DNA of 56,464 bases, taken from positions 1-56,464 of the forward strand of contig JAFXZO010000077.1 of assembly GCA_017541205.1 (NCBI GenBank). Reading direction: 5' to 3'. The stretch comes from Clostridia bacterium. GTDB taxonomy: Bacteria > Bacillota > Clostridia > Christensenellales > Aristaeellaceae. The notes under the pieces were generated by a model. The model was given only the letters and a program-made list of their open reading frames with translations. It did no database searches and was not told the origin of the DNA. This document shows, in pieces, positions 42,636 through 50,730 of this stretch. Numbering within the stretch: position 1 is the first letter of the stretch; each line of letters opens with the position of its first letter. The translations under genes were made by a program, and so were the position numbers.

Positions 42636-44887
42636 AAGCGCCTTTCGATCTTTCGATCGACAGCTATAAGACGTATCAGGTGTACTATACGACCGACGGC
42701 AGTATTCCGGATGTGTATTCGACGCGCTACACTGCGCCTATCCATATACAAGACGCGACTTCCCAGCCCAATACGCTGAGCATGAGGACGGATATAACAA
42801 TTGACGGCGCGACGCCGCCTGATGGACAAGTCAAGAAAGCCACGATCATCCGCGCCGTCGCGATCGATGCGGATGGAAACCGCAGCAGCGTTGTAACGAA
42901 CACCTATTTTGTCGGGTATCAGCATTATTCAGACTATCAGGATATTTCTGTGCTGTCCATAGTCACTGATCCGGATGATTTATTTGATGAGGATAACGGA
43001 ATATACGTTGTTGGAAAGATGTACAGAGACTGGCTGGGAAGTGATAAGTATTCCAGTGACCTCAGGGCTTATGATAGGCCAAGAAATTACGCGCAACATG
43101 GAAAAGCATGGGAGATTCCAGCTCTAATTCAATGGTTTAACGAAAAAGAAAAGTTATGTTTGTCCCAAAATGTTGGTTTGCGAATTCATGGAAACCAGAC
43201 ACGGGAAAAAGCTCAAAAGGCCTTTAATCTCTATGCGAGAAAAGAATATGGAGAGGATACTTTCCAATATCCTCTGATCAATGGCGTAAAAACGATGAGC
43301 AAATTGGTTGTACGAGGACAGGCGGGACGCGATTCTATAACACATAGCCTGCTTCGGGAAACTGGACTGCCAGTTTCAGGATATACTCCCTGTCTCGTCT
43401 TTATCAATGGAGAATTTTGGGGATTTTATGAATTAAGAGAAAAACAGGAAGAAAACTATATATCCAAACTCTTTGGAATCGATAAAGATAACCTCATGAT
43501 ATACAAAAACTATCGGCTGATAGAGGGAAAAGACGAAGATGGAAAAACCAATAAAGCGGTATATGATAATCTTGTTTCCAAGATTGTTTCTAATAATCCG
43601 AAGAGTGCAGAGGGATATGCCTATGCATGTCAGCAGATTCACATGGATAATTATATCACTTATATGGCCGCTATTACCTATTGCAACAGTGAGGATATTT
43701 ATTGGAATAAGACTCTCTGGAAAACAATGACCAATGGATCGGAACCGTATGAGGATGGACGCTGGCGCTGGATTTTTCAGGATTTGGATTGGACTTTCTA
43801 TACGCTGGATATTTCCAAGGAAGCGATAAAAAGCTTAGTCGACGATGAATTTTTTATGTCGCTCTGGAAAAATCCTGTTTTTCAAAAACAGTTTCTAACC
43901 AGGATTATGGATTTTGCGAACATCGAACTAACGCCGGATTATGTTAAAGACGTTATTTCACCCATTTTATTATATTATAACAAGTATTTTGCATTAAATG
44001 ATGAGCGATGGAACGGGGGCAAGCTCGGATACCAGAAAACTGGCACAGATAGGATTAATTCTTTTATATCCTTTTTAAGCAAAAGAAGAAGCGTTACTAT
44101 TGAACGACTTAAAGAAATACTGGAAATATCAAACGATACTATCATCCTTTCGGTTAATCAAATCCCGGAAGAGCTCGAGCTAACGGTTAATGATCATATA
44201 GCCCACCTCTATGGATCCTCCTGGGATGGCGTCTATTTTTCCGGCTGTGAGGTCACGTTCAAGGTAAGCAATTTGGCCGGCTATCAATTTGCGGGCTGGT
44301 ATGAAAACGGGGAATTATTGACAGATCAGGAATCGATAACCGTGTCAACGAATGAAAACCACAGCCTGACGCCTGTTTTTGATTTGATACCGGACATCGC
44401 CGTGATGGATAGAATCAATTACGCCCGCAGCAATTACAGGGGCGGATATGTGCTGTATAAAAGGAATATCAAATCCAATTGCGTGATCGTCCCCGATCAG
44501 GCATTGGAATCGTCCGCCAGCTTTACAGATATTTCGATTTCTTCCGCCGGTGAATGGAAAAAAGGCGAAGGCTTCACGATCATCTTCCCGACGGACGAGC
44601 TTTCTTCCTGCGGGATGATCCTCTATTGCACGGTGCCGGATGGCTGCCCCAGGCAATGGGCTTTGTACAGCGAGGATGAAAGCGGCGACCGTATCTCAAT
44701 AGACTTTTCGATTGCGGAAACGGAAGACGGCCTGTGTTTCTGTTTTGAGCTTCCCCCCTCCTGCATGGGGTCGCCGCAGCTGAATCTTCACTTGGAAAGC
44801 GCGCAAGATTACCCGGGCGGAACGATCCGGATCACAAAGATTCGCTTGTATGGCAACGCCGCGGAGGAAACGGAAAATCAGCGATAA
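42527..44887 (+). CDS. CotH-kinase family protein: C-terminal part of the frameshifted gene
   Basis: The family sequence begins only near 42637 (LEAPFDLSIDSYKTYQVYYT, chitobiase/FN3-like module to about 42920). The open frame upstream of that merely shadows the lamin-tail part. A CotH domain follows (about 42960-44130): VGLRIHGNQTREKAQKAFNL, KLVVRGQAGRDS, FINGEFWGFYELREKQEENY and the metal/catalytic WRWIFQDLDWTFY. Next come a short BACON-like or InlB-like repeat (YQFAGWYENGELLT) and a beta-sandwich of about 150 residues. CotH proteins are atypical kinases that phosphorylate surface proteins; bacterial multidomain forms sit in cellulosome-like or surface complexes. The CotH-coding segment is AT-rich, while the flanks match the genome. 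Confidence 0.8.
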   Translation: MAYCRAYSDGRKCGRNAVCEEGICRIAQILPRSRLLEAPFDLSIDSYKTYQVYYTTDGSIPDVYSTRYTAPIHIQDATSQPNTLSMRTDITIDGATPPDGQVKKATIIRAVAIDADGNRSSVVTNTYFVGYQHYSDYQDISVLSIVTDPDDLFDEDNGIYVVGKMYRDWLGSDKYSSDLRAYDRPRNYAQHGKAWEIPALIQWFNEKEKLCLSQNVGLRIHGNQTREKAQKAFNLYARKEYGEDTFQYPLINGVKTMSKLVVRGQAGRDSITHSLLRETGLPVSGYTPCLVFINGEFWGFYELREKQEENYISKLFGIDKDNLMIYKNYRLIEGKDEDGKTNKAVYDNLVSKIVSNNPKSAEGYAYACQQIHMDNYITYMAAITYCNSEDIYWNKTLWKTMTNGSEPYEDGRWRWIFQDLDWTFYTLDISKEAIKSLVDDEFFMSLWKNPVFQKQFLTRIMDFANIELTPDYVKDVISPILLYYNKYFALNDERWNGGKLGYQKTGTDRINSFISFLSKRRSVTIERLKEILEISNDTIILSVNQIPEELELTVNDHIAHLYGSSWDGVYFSGCEVTFKVSNLAGYQFAGWYENGELLTDQESITVSTNENHSLTPVFDLIPDIAVMDRINYARSNYRGGYVLYKRNIKSNCVIVPDQALESSASFTDISISSAGEWKKGEGFTIIFPTDELSSCGMILYCTVPDGCPRQWALYSEDESGDRISIDFSIAETEDGLCFCFELPPSCMGSPQLNLHLESAQDYPGGTIRITKIRLYGNAAEETENQR

Positions 44888-45015
44888 AAGCGTATGCTTT
44901 TCCGCTGTACGAGGGATTATTTCATTGCACCCATAGCAGGAATATTGATTGCAAAGATGATTGCCGTCATCGGCTCCCCGGGGACGGATCGATCGGAACG
45001 AGCCGCGGGACGCGA
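44888..45015. other. Convergent intergenic region with imperfect hairpin
   Basis: An imperfect hairpin, CAGCG...CGCTG with AAAAGC/GCTTTT inside (44879-44907), overlaps the CotH stop codon. It has no T-run, so termination there is uncertain. I see no other feature before the acyltransferase stop. Confidence 0.4.
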
Positions 45016-46281
45016 TCACGCCAGGCCCGGCGGATTCGGTTTTCCGCTGTCGCGGCGCCATTTCTGGTACAGTTCTTCCGTGGCAAGCGCCATTTTGGTT
45101 ACGGCAAAATCGCAGTCATGCGGGTAAATATACCAGGTATCCTCCAGCGTGTTCAGATCCACGCAATCGCCGAATTTGCCCAGGTATTCATATTCAATAT
45201 GGCAGGAATACAGGCTTGGAACAGGCTTGAGCATTTCAAAGGGATCGCCGTCCGCGTCGACGCCGCGCACCGAAAAGCCGTCCATGCTGTGGCGCAGCTT
45301 GCCTTCGCCCAGCAGGATAAAGCGCTTTGCGTTCGGAAGAGAGCGGACGGTGACCGGCAATTCTCCGGAATCGTACAGGCCGGCTTCTACTTCTTTTTTA
45401 ACGTTTGCGCGCTCCCATTCATACCAGTCGGGAATGCGCAGCGTTTCTTTTTCATCCTGTAATTCGCCCAGCTCCGTATACTGCCACGTTTTCCCGCACG
45501 CCCGGCAGAAAAGCTCCGTCCCCCGGGACGCCATGCGGTATTCCGCCCCGCAGTGGCGGCATTGGTAGAGCACCTTTTCCAGGCCCTCGGCGCGTTTGGG
45601 ATAGGTCACGCGGATGCCCCGTTCCTTCTGCCAGGCGTAATCGTCGTACTGGAAGGCGGAAACGAGACGCTCGTTGATTGCCTCTTTTGATGCTGCTGCC
45701 AGCTCCTCCGGCGTGAACAGCACGGTCATTTCCGCCTCCGTAGGCTTGATGCCGCGCTTATGCAGGTTCCAGAAGGGAGAATCAATGTGGTGTCCATGGC
45801 AGATCAGCGTGACCACCGGGACCTTCAATAGCTTGCACAGCGATCCAAGAGACGCGGGCAGCACGGCGGTGGTTCCGCATAACGAATAGCGGGCTTCCGG
45901 ATAGATCATGCAGATATCGCCGTTCTCGATGACTTTTATGATCTGTTTGACCAGCATCATGTCGCTGGTGAATTTGCGCTTGCAGATGCAGCCGACCTTG
46001 CGAAGAAGCCATTCGCGGCCGATGAACCCGTCAATGGCCACGATGGGATTGGCGCAGTGCGGATAAATCGCCATCATGGCCACTTTGAAATCAAAAAAAG
46101 CGTTATGGTTGCACAGCAGCAAATAGGGAGGTTTGAGCCCTTCCATGCGGGTTTTCTTGATTTTCGTTCGATGAAATAATACGTCCGGCGCGCTAAGAAC
46201 ATGCGTCAGCGGACGCAGATACCAGGCGGTGTGCATCGGCGGAGCCTTCATATCGAACCGTTCCAAAGTCTGTTGATTCAT
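45016..46281 (-). CDS. PlsC-like lysophospholipid acyltransferase with zinc-ribbon insertion
   Basis: 421 residues. Acyltransferase motif I is NHNAFFDF (His59, Asp64). The motif III region reads YPEARYS (about 128-133) in place of the usual PEGTRS. A zinc ribbon lies at about 241-262 (CRHCGAEY ... CRACGKTW, four cysteines), followed by a C-terminal region of about 150 residues that is absent from ordinary PlsC (about 200-250 residues). GGAAAGGAG precedes the ATG. It lies 20 nt after a GT4 gene that resembles glycolipid synthases, so the pair may build or acylate a membrane glycolipid. The acceptor is unknown. Confidence 0.85.
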   Translation of the reverse strand: MNQQTLERFDMKAPPMHTAWYLRPLTHVLSAPDVLFHRTKIKKTRMEGLKPPYLLLCNHNAFFDFKVAMMAIYPHCANPIVAIDGFIGREWLLRKVGCICKRKFTSDMMLVKQIIKVIENGDICMIYPEARYSLCGTTAVLPASLGSLCKLLKVPVVTLICHGHHIDSPFWNLHKRGIKPTEAEMTVLFTPEELAAASKEAINERLVSAFQYDDYAWQKERGIRVTYPKRAEGLEKVLYQCRHCGAEYRMASRGTELFCRACGKTWQYTELGELQDEKETLRIPDWYEWERANVKKEVEAGLYDSGELPVTVRSLPNAKRFILLGEGKLRHSMDGFSVRGVDADGDPFEMLKPVPSLYSCHIEYEYLGKFGDCVDLNTLEDTWYIYPHDCDFAVTKMALATEELYQKWRRDSGKPNPPGLA

Positions 46282-46301
46282 CCTGCGCTCCTTTCCGTCC
46301 T

Positions 46302-47465
46302 TCAGCGCATGTCCTCCCGCTCTTTTGCGACTTTTTCGTACTGTTCAAGCATATGATCCACAAAGCGCTGTTCGCTGAACGCTTCCGCTTTTTTCCGCGC
46401 GTTCGTTCGCATGGTTTCCCTAAGCGCCCGATCGTTCACGATCCTTGCAATGGAATGAACAAACTCGCTTTCCGTCCGGTAAATAAACCCGTTTTCGCCG
46501 TCCTCCAGCACGCCCTTGAGGCTATCGTCCTCCCTGCATACAAGCGGCAGGCCGCAGGACATCGCTTCCAGATAAGACATGCTGTGCACCTCGAATACGG
46601 AAGCCGAAACGAATACGTCGCCCATGGCGTAATAGCGGTAGACCTCGTCGGCGGGGATCCTGCCGGCAAAAACGACATGCTCCATTAATTCGCCGGTCCT
46701 GCAAAACTTCTCGAGGCGTTTGCGGTCCGGCCCATCCCCCACGATCATCAGCTGCGCCTTGGGCAGCTCTTTCAGCAGGGTCGGCATATATTTCAGGATC
46801 TCCATGATGTTCTTTTCGCGGCTGACGCGCGTGATCATCACCAGCGTGCAGCCGTTGTCCTTCAGCCCATACCGTTCAAACATCGCCGCCTTTTCCTGCG
46901 CGGAAACGGGCTTTTGATACTGCTCCAGCTTGATGCCGTTCGGCACCAGCACGATGCGGTCCGCCGCCGGCTGCAGCTGCGGGAAGGAGCGCGCCTTATC
47001 GGACGGCACGGTCACCTCCGCAACGTTCTTATACACCTTTTTCCCGAGCGTTTTCATCAGCGCGTAAACGGGCCGCGCGCTTTCAAAACGGCCGAACACG
47101 TAATAGGCATAGTCCGTATGCGCGGTCATGATGACGGGCGTTTTTGTTCTGGAGGCAATGGTGTGCACCATGCGGGCGATGGAGCCTTCCGTATGCAGGT
47201 GGATCAGATCCGGCTTCCAGCGGACGATTTCCTCCAGGATCGGATCGGTGCGGGAAAGCGTGAAACGGATCTCGGGCGAAAGAAAGGTGGGATAGGAACG
47301 AATATAAAAATCATCCCCATCCTGATACGTGTTTCGGCCGTCCGCCAGCGTGAGCACTTTCACATCGTGCCCCTGGCGGCGCAGTCCGTCCGCCAGGGTG
47401 ATCACAACGTTTGAAACGCCGCTTGTCGTGAATGAATAGGAATCCGATGCGAGAAGTATTTTCAT
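46302..47465 (-). CDS. Family 4 glycosyltransferase, diacylglycerol glycosyltransferase-like
   Basis: 387 residues. The opening ILLASDSYSFTTSGVSNVVI, the acceptor-side HTDYAYYVFGRF, and the C-terminal VMITRVSREKNIMEILKYMP and SVFEVHSMSYLEAMSCGLP match GT4 enzymes that add glucose or galactose to diacylglycerol in Firmicutes. It should act at the inner membrane face. GAAGGAA precedes the ATG. The next gene, 20 nt on, encodes an acyltransferase, supporting a glycolipid pathway; the lipid acceptor is inferred, not proven. Confidence 0.88.
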   Translation of the reverse strand: MKILLASDSYSFTTSGVSNVVITLADGLRRQGHDVKVLTLADGRNTYQDGDDFYIRSYPTFLSPEIRFTLSRTDPILEEIVRWKPDLIHLHTEGSIARMVHTIASRTKTPVIMTAHTDYAYYVFGRFESARPVYALMKTLGKKVYKNVAEVTVPSDKARSFPQLQPAADRIVLVPNGIKLEQYQKPVSAQEKAAMFERYGLKDNGCTLVMITRVSREKNIMEILKYMPTLLKELPKAQLMIVGDGPDRKRLEKFCRTGELMEHVVFAGRIPADEVYRYYAMGDVFVSASVFEVHSMSYLEAMSCGLPLVCREDDSLKGVLEDGENGFIYRTESEFVHSIARIVNDRALRETMRTNARKKAEAFSEQRFVDHMLEQYEKVAKEREDMR

Positions 47466-47546
47466 AGCGATTCCTTCAATTTCTTTTGAAATAGATAAGA
47501 TGATCTTTGTCTAAAAAATCTGTATGAACCGAACGCTTCCACGGAT

Positions 47547-47575
47547 ATTATAAGTTATCCCGCGCCGAAAAGCAA
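47547..47575 (-). promoter_or_regulatory. Promoter of the GT4-acyltransferase operon
   Basis: On the minus strand, TTGCTT (47570-47575), a 17-nt spacer and TATAAT (47547-47552). The start codon is about 82 nt downstream. Confidence 0.7.
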
Positions 47576-47607
47576 GCAAAAGCGCCGGCCATCGCGCAGA
47601 TGGAAGG

Positions 47608-48747
47608 TCATTCCACTATTTCGCCATTGATATAGACGGCCTGAATATCCGGATCGATATCAAAGGGCGAGCCGTTCAATAGCACGATATCCGCGTCCTT
47701 TCCCACCTCCAGGGAGCCGACGCGGTCCTCGATCCCGGCGTGGCGCGCGGGATTGATCGTGATGGCCTGGAGCGCGGCGAAGGGATCCATGCCGTGCTTG
47801 ATGGCGAGCCCCGCGCAAAGCGGCAAATATTCCTGCGGGATCACCGGCGCGTCGGTGATGATGGATACCCGAATGCCGGCGCGGCTCAAAATGCCGGGCG
47901 TATCGAAGGTTTTATTGCGCAGCTCAAACTTGCTCGCGTTGGTCAGCGACGGGCCGACGGCGCACGGCACGTTCTCCTTGGCGAGCTCATCGACGATCAG
48001 ATGCCCTTCTGTCACATGCTCCAGGGTGATCTTTACGTTGAATTCCCTGGCGATGCGGAGCGCGGTAAAAATATCCTCCGCCGCGTGCGCGTGGGCCTTC
48101 AGGGGGATTTCTCGCTTCATGACCGGGATCATGGCCTCCAGCTTCATATCAAAGGCAGGCCGCTTGCCCGCGTCGTCCCCGGCCGCTTCGATTTTTTCCA
48201 TATATTCCCGCGCTTTGAACAGCGTTTCGCGCAGCTTGGCCGCCGTGGTCATGCGGGTAGAAACGCTCTTGTCCCGATAGCAGCGCTTGGGGTTTTCGCC
48301 AAACGCGCATTTCATAGCGACAGCCTCCCGGACGAGCATGTTTTCCACGCGTTTGCCGACCGTCTTCACGGCGCAGAACGTGCCGCCCAGCACGTTGGCG
48401 CTGCCCGGGCCTGTGCAGACCGTGGTCACGCCGCCCTTTGCCGCCGTGCGCATGCAGGGCTGCATGGGCTTGAACCCGTCGATGCCGCGCATCTGGGGCG
48501 AAATGGGATCGTTCATTTCGTTATAATCCCAGCCTTCATAGCCGACGCCGTCCGAATCCAGGCCGAGATGGCTGTGCGCGTCCACAAAGCCGGGGTATAC
48601 CTGCATGCCGGCCGCGTCCACGATTTGTTCTCCCTCCGCGTTCAGGTTCTGCCCGATGGCCGCGATTTTTCCGTCCCTGACCAAAATATCCGCCTGGTAA
48701 GGCGTTTCATGTATCGCATCGTGCAGGGTGCCGTTTCGGATTATCAT
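47608..48747 (-). CDS. Metal-dependent amidohydrolase (imidazolonepropionase-like)
   Basis: 379 residues. I chose the ATG at 48747 because AAAGGAGG lies just upstream. The first strands form the usual small beta domain (MIIRNGTLHDA, DILVRDGKIAAIGQNL). The HxH metal motif is in PGFVDAHSHLG, and further barrel metal-site regions are KAHAHAAEDI, TLEHVTEGH and IITDAPV. The C-terminus closes with VGSLEVGKDADIVLLNGSPF. This subgroup carries AMKCAFGENPKRCY and is widespread in Clostridia without a defined substrate; cyclic amides or peptides are likely. It is monocistronic, divergent from the GH13 operon. Confidence 0.9.
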   Translation of the reverse strand: MIIRNGTLHDAIHETPYQADILVRDGKIAAIGQNLNAEGEQIVDAAGMQVYPGFVDAHSHLGLDSDGVGYEGWDYNEMNDPISPQMRGIDGFKPMQPCMRTAAKGGVTTVCTGPGSANVLGGTFCAVKTVGKRVENMLVREAVAMKCAFGENPKRCYRDKSVSTRMTTAAKLRETLFKAREYMEKIEAAGDDAGKRPAFDMKLEAMIPVMKREIPLKAHAHAAEDIFTALRIAREFNVKITLEHVTEGHLIVDELAKENVPCAVGPSLTNASKFELRNKTFDTPGILSRAGIRVSIITDAPVIPQEYLPLCAGLAIKHGMDPFAALQAITINPARHAGIEDRVGSLEVGKDADIVLLNGSPFDIDPDIQAVYINGEIVE

Positions 48748-48779
48748 TGGATTTCCTCCTTTGCGCATGTCTTGGCGAT

Positions 48780-48809
48780 ATTATAGCACAAGGGCTGCTC
48801 CACTTTCAA
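48780..48809 (-). promoter_or_regulatory. Promoter of the amidohydrolase gene
   Basis: On the minus strand, TTGAAA (48804-48809), an 18-nt spacer and TATAAT (48780-48785), preceded by TGC, an extended -10. The start codon is 32 nt downstream. Confidence 0.7.
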
Positions 48810-48869
48810 TGCGTCCGGAATATTCCATGCGTGATTGACCGCTTTTGCGCGTTTCTTTGCATATATTTG

Positions 48870-48889
48870 TGTCAAATGTATGACATTTG
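48870..48889. promoter_or_regulatory. Nested inverted repeats, candidate operator of the GH13 operon
   Basis: CAAATGT-ATG-ACATTTG (48873-48889) is a perfect 7-bp inverted repeat. TGTCA-AATGTA-TGACA (48870-48885) overlaps it. Both lie directly upstream of the -35 box at 48899 and between two divergent promoters. This is typical of a repressor or activator site, but no regulator gene is nearby. Confidence 0.45.
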
Positions 48890-48898
48890 CGCGAAGGA

Positions 48899-48928
48899 TT
48901 GATTTTTGCGTGCATTTTGTGATATCAT
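48899..48928 (+). promoter_or_regulatory. Promoter of the GH13-recG-addB operon
   Basis: TTGATT (48899-48904), an 18-nt spacer and TATCAT (48923-48928), preceded by TGA, an extended -10. The start codon is 44 nt downstream. Confidence 0.6.
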
Positions 48929-48972
48929 AAATAAGATGTGTATTGTATTCCATATCTTTCGGAGGCTATGCT

Positions 48973-50724
48973 ATGCGCATATATCATGATTCCCAGTCCC
49001 TGCTGTGCCGTACGCCCGTCGGCCCGGTCATGTGCGGGCAAAAAGTGGTGCTCCGCCTGCGCGCGGATGAAACCGTCCGCAGCGCGATCCTTCGTATTTA
49101 TGACGGAAGCGAAAAATGGCTGCCGATGGAGCGGCAGGACAGCGACTGGTTCGTATTCACTGTGCAGGCGCCCAAAATCCCGATCCTCTGCTGGTATGAT
49201 TTCCGCCTGGAAGACGAGGACGGCGATATCAGCGTCTACGGCGCGCCGCACGACGGCCTGGGCGGCGAAGGCATCCTCGATACGACCGCCCGCGCCTGGC
49301 AGATCACCGTTTTCGACGCTGCTTATCAAACGCCGGAATGGCTGCGCCACGGCGTGATGTACCAGATTTTTCCCGATCGCTTTTACGCGAGCGGCGATCC
49401 CCACCCGCACCGCGATGAATGCTTCTATCACGAAAAATGGGATGATATGCCCATCCTGATGCCCGAGGGCAGGGATGATAACTGCGCGCGTGACTTTTTC
49501 GGCGGCGATCTCAAAGGCATCCAGCAAAAGCTGCCTTACCTCCAATCCCTCGGCGTGACGGTGCTCTACCTGAACCCCATCTTCCAGGCCCGTTCCAATC
49601 ACCGCTATGATACCGCCGATTACAGCCGGGTCGACCCGCTGCTTGGCGACAACGAGGATTTTAAGCGCCTGTGCGCCGCTGCAAAAGAAATGGGCATCCG
49701 CATCATACTGGACGGCGTGTTCAGCCATACGGGCGAAGACAGCGTCTACTTTAACCGCTTTGGCAGATTCGATACCGTCGGCGCCTGCCAATCGACCGAT
49801 TCGCCTTATTATCCCTGGTATAAATTCACCCATTATCCGGATCATTACCGCTGCTGGTGGGGCATCCATACGCTGCCGGAGCTGGATAAGGACAATGCCT
49901 CCTACCAGGATTTCATGTTCCGGGAGGACGGCATCGTGCGGCAGTGGATCGCGCGCGGCTCCTCGGGCTGGCGCCTGGACGTGGCGGACGAACTGACCAT
50001 GGATTTCCTTCGCAGGCTGCGTACGGCCGCAAAAACGCAGGACCCGGACGCCGTGGTGCTCGGCGAAGTGTGGGAGGACGCCAGCCATAAGGAAGCCTAC
50101 GGGGAAATGCGCTGTTATTGCCAGGGCGATACGCTGGACAGCGTGATGAACTATCCGCTGCGCGACGCGGCCATCGCCTTTTTCCTGGGGCATATCGACG
50201 CGCACGCCCTCAAACGCTTAATCATGAGCCAACAGGAAAACTATCCGGCCCCCTTCTATTATTCCCTGATGAACCTGGCCGGCAGCCATGACCGGCCCCG
50301 CGCCATCAATGTGCTTTGCGGCCGTACCTGGGAGGAATACCCGCCCACGCACCGCGGCAGGCATCATTTGACGGAAAAGGAATATGCGCTGGGCGTCAGC
50401 CGATACCTGAAGCTCATGCGGCTGCTGTGCGCCCTGCCCGGCATCCCCTGCGTGTATTACGGCGACGAGCGCGGCCTGCAGGGCAGCTCCGATCCGTATT
50501 GCCGCGGCACGTTCCCCTGGACAGGCGGAGACCGGCAGATCGAAGAAGAGATCCGCGCCTTGCTTTGGCAGCGGAGGCACAGCCAAGCCCTGCAAACGGG
50601 CAGCCTCACCGTGGAAGCCCCGGACGGCGACACCCTCCTCATTGCCCGGGAAATCCAAGGCGGCAAGGACGTGTTCGGGAACGAAGCCGAAAACGAAAAA
50701 ATGGTTGTGGAGATCAAACGGTAA
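48973..50724 (+). CDS. GH13 alpha-glycosidase, neopullulanase/maltogenic-amylase type
   Basis: 583 residues. The ATG at 48973 has GGAGG 7 nt upstream. An N-terminal beta domain of about 120 residues (CBM34-like) precedes the barrel, which begins at GVMYQIFPDRFY. The four GH13 regions are visible: DGVFSHTGEDS, GWRLDVADE with nucleophile Asp336, LGEVWED with acid Glu365, and GSHDRPR with Asp440. There is no signal peptide, so it should degrade imported maltodextrins or cyclodextrins in the cytoplasm. The C-terminal beta domain is short. recG starts 6 nt after its stop. Confidence 0.93.
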   Translation: MRIYHDSQSLLCRTPVGPVMCGQKVVLRLRADETVRSAILRIYDGSEKWLPMERQDSDWFVFTVQAPKIPILCWYDFRLEDEDGDISVYGAPHDGLGGEGILDTTARAWQITVFDAAYQTPEWLRHGVMYQIFPDRFYASGDPHPHRDECFYHEKWDDMPILMPEGRDDNCARDFFGGDLKGIQQKLPYLQSLGVTVLYLNPIFQARSNHRYDTADYSRVDPLLGDNEDFKRLCAAAKEMGIRIILDGVFSHTGEDSVYFNRFGRFDTVGACQSTDSPYYPWYKFTHYPDHYRCWWGIHTLPELDKDNASYQDFMFREDGIVRQWIARGSSGWRLDVADELTMDFLRRLRTAAKTQDPDAVVLGEVWEDASHKEAYGEMRCYCQGDTLDSVMNYPLRDAAIAFFLGHIDAHALKRLIMSQQENYPAPFYYSLMNLAGSHDRPRAINVLCGRTWEEYPPTHRGRHHLTEKEYALGVSRYLKLMRLLCALPGIPCVYYGDERGLQGSSDPYCRGTFPWTGGDRQIEEEIRALLWQRRHSQALQTGSLTVEAPDGDTLLIAREIQGGKDVFGNEAENEKMVVEIKR

Positions 50725-50730
50725 AAAACA

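Noticed and set aside
44879-44907. Terminator of the CotH gene
   Set aside because: The hairpin is imperfect, overlaps the stop codon and has no T-run.
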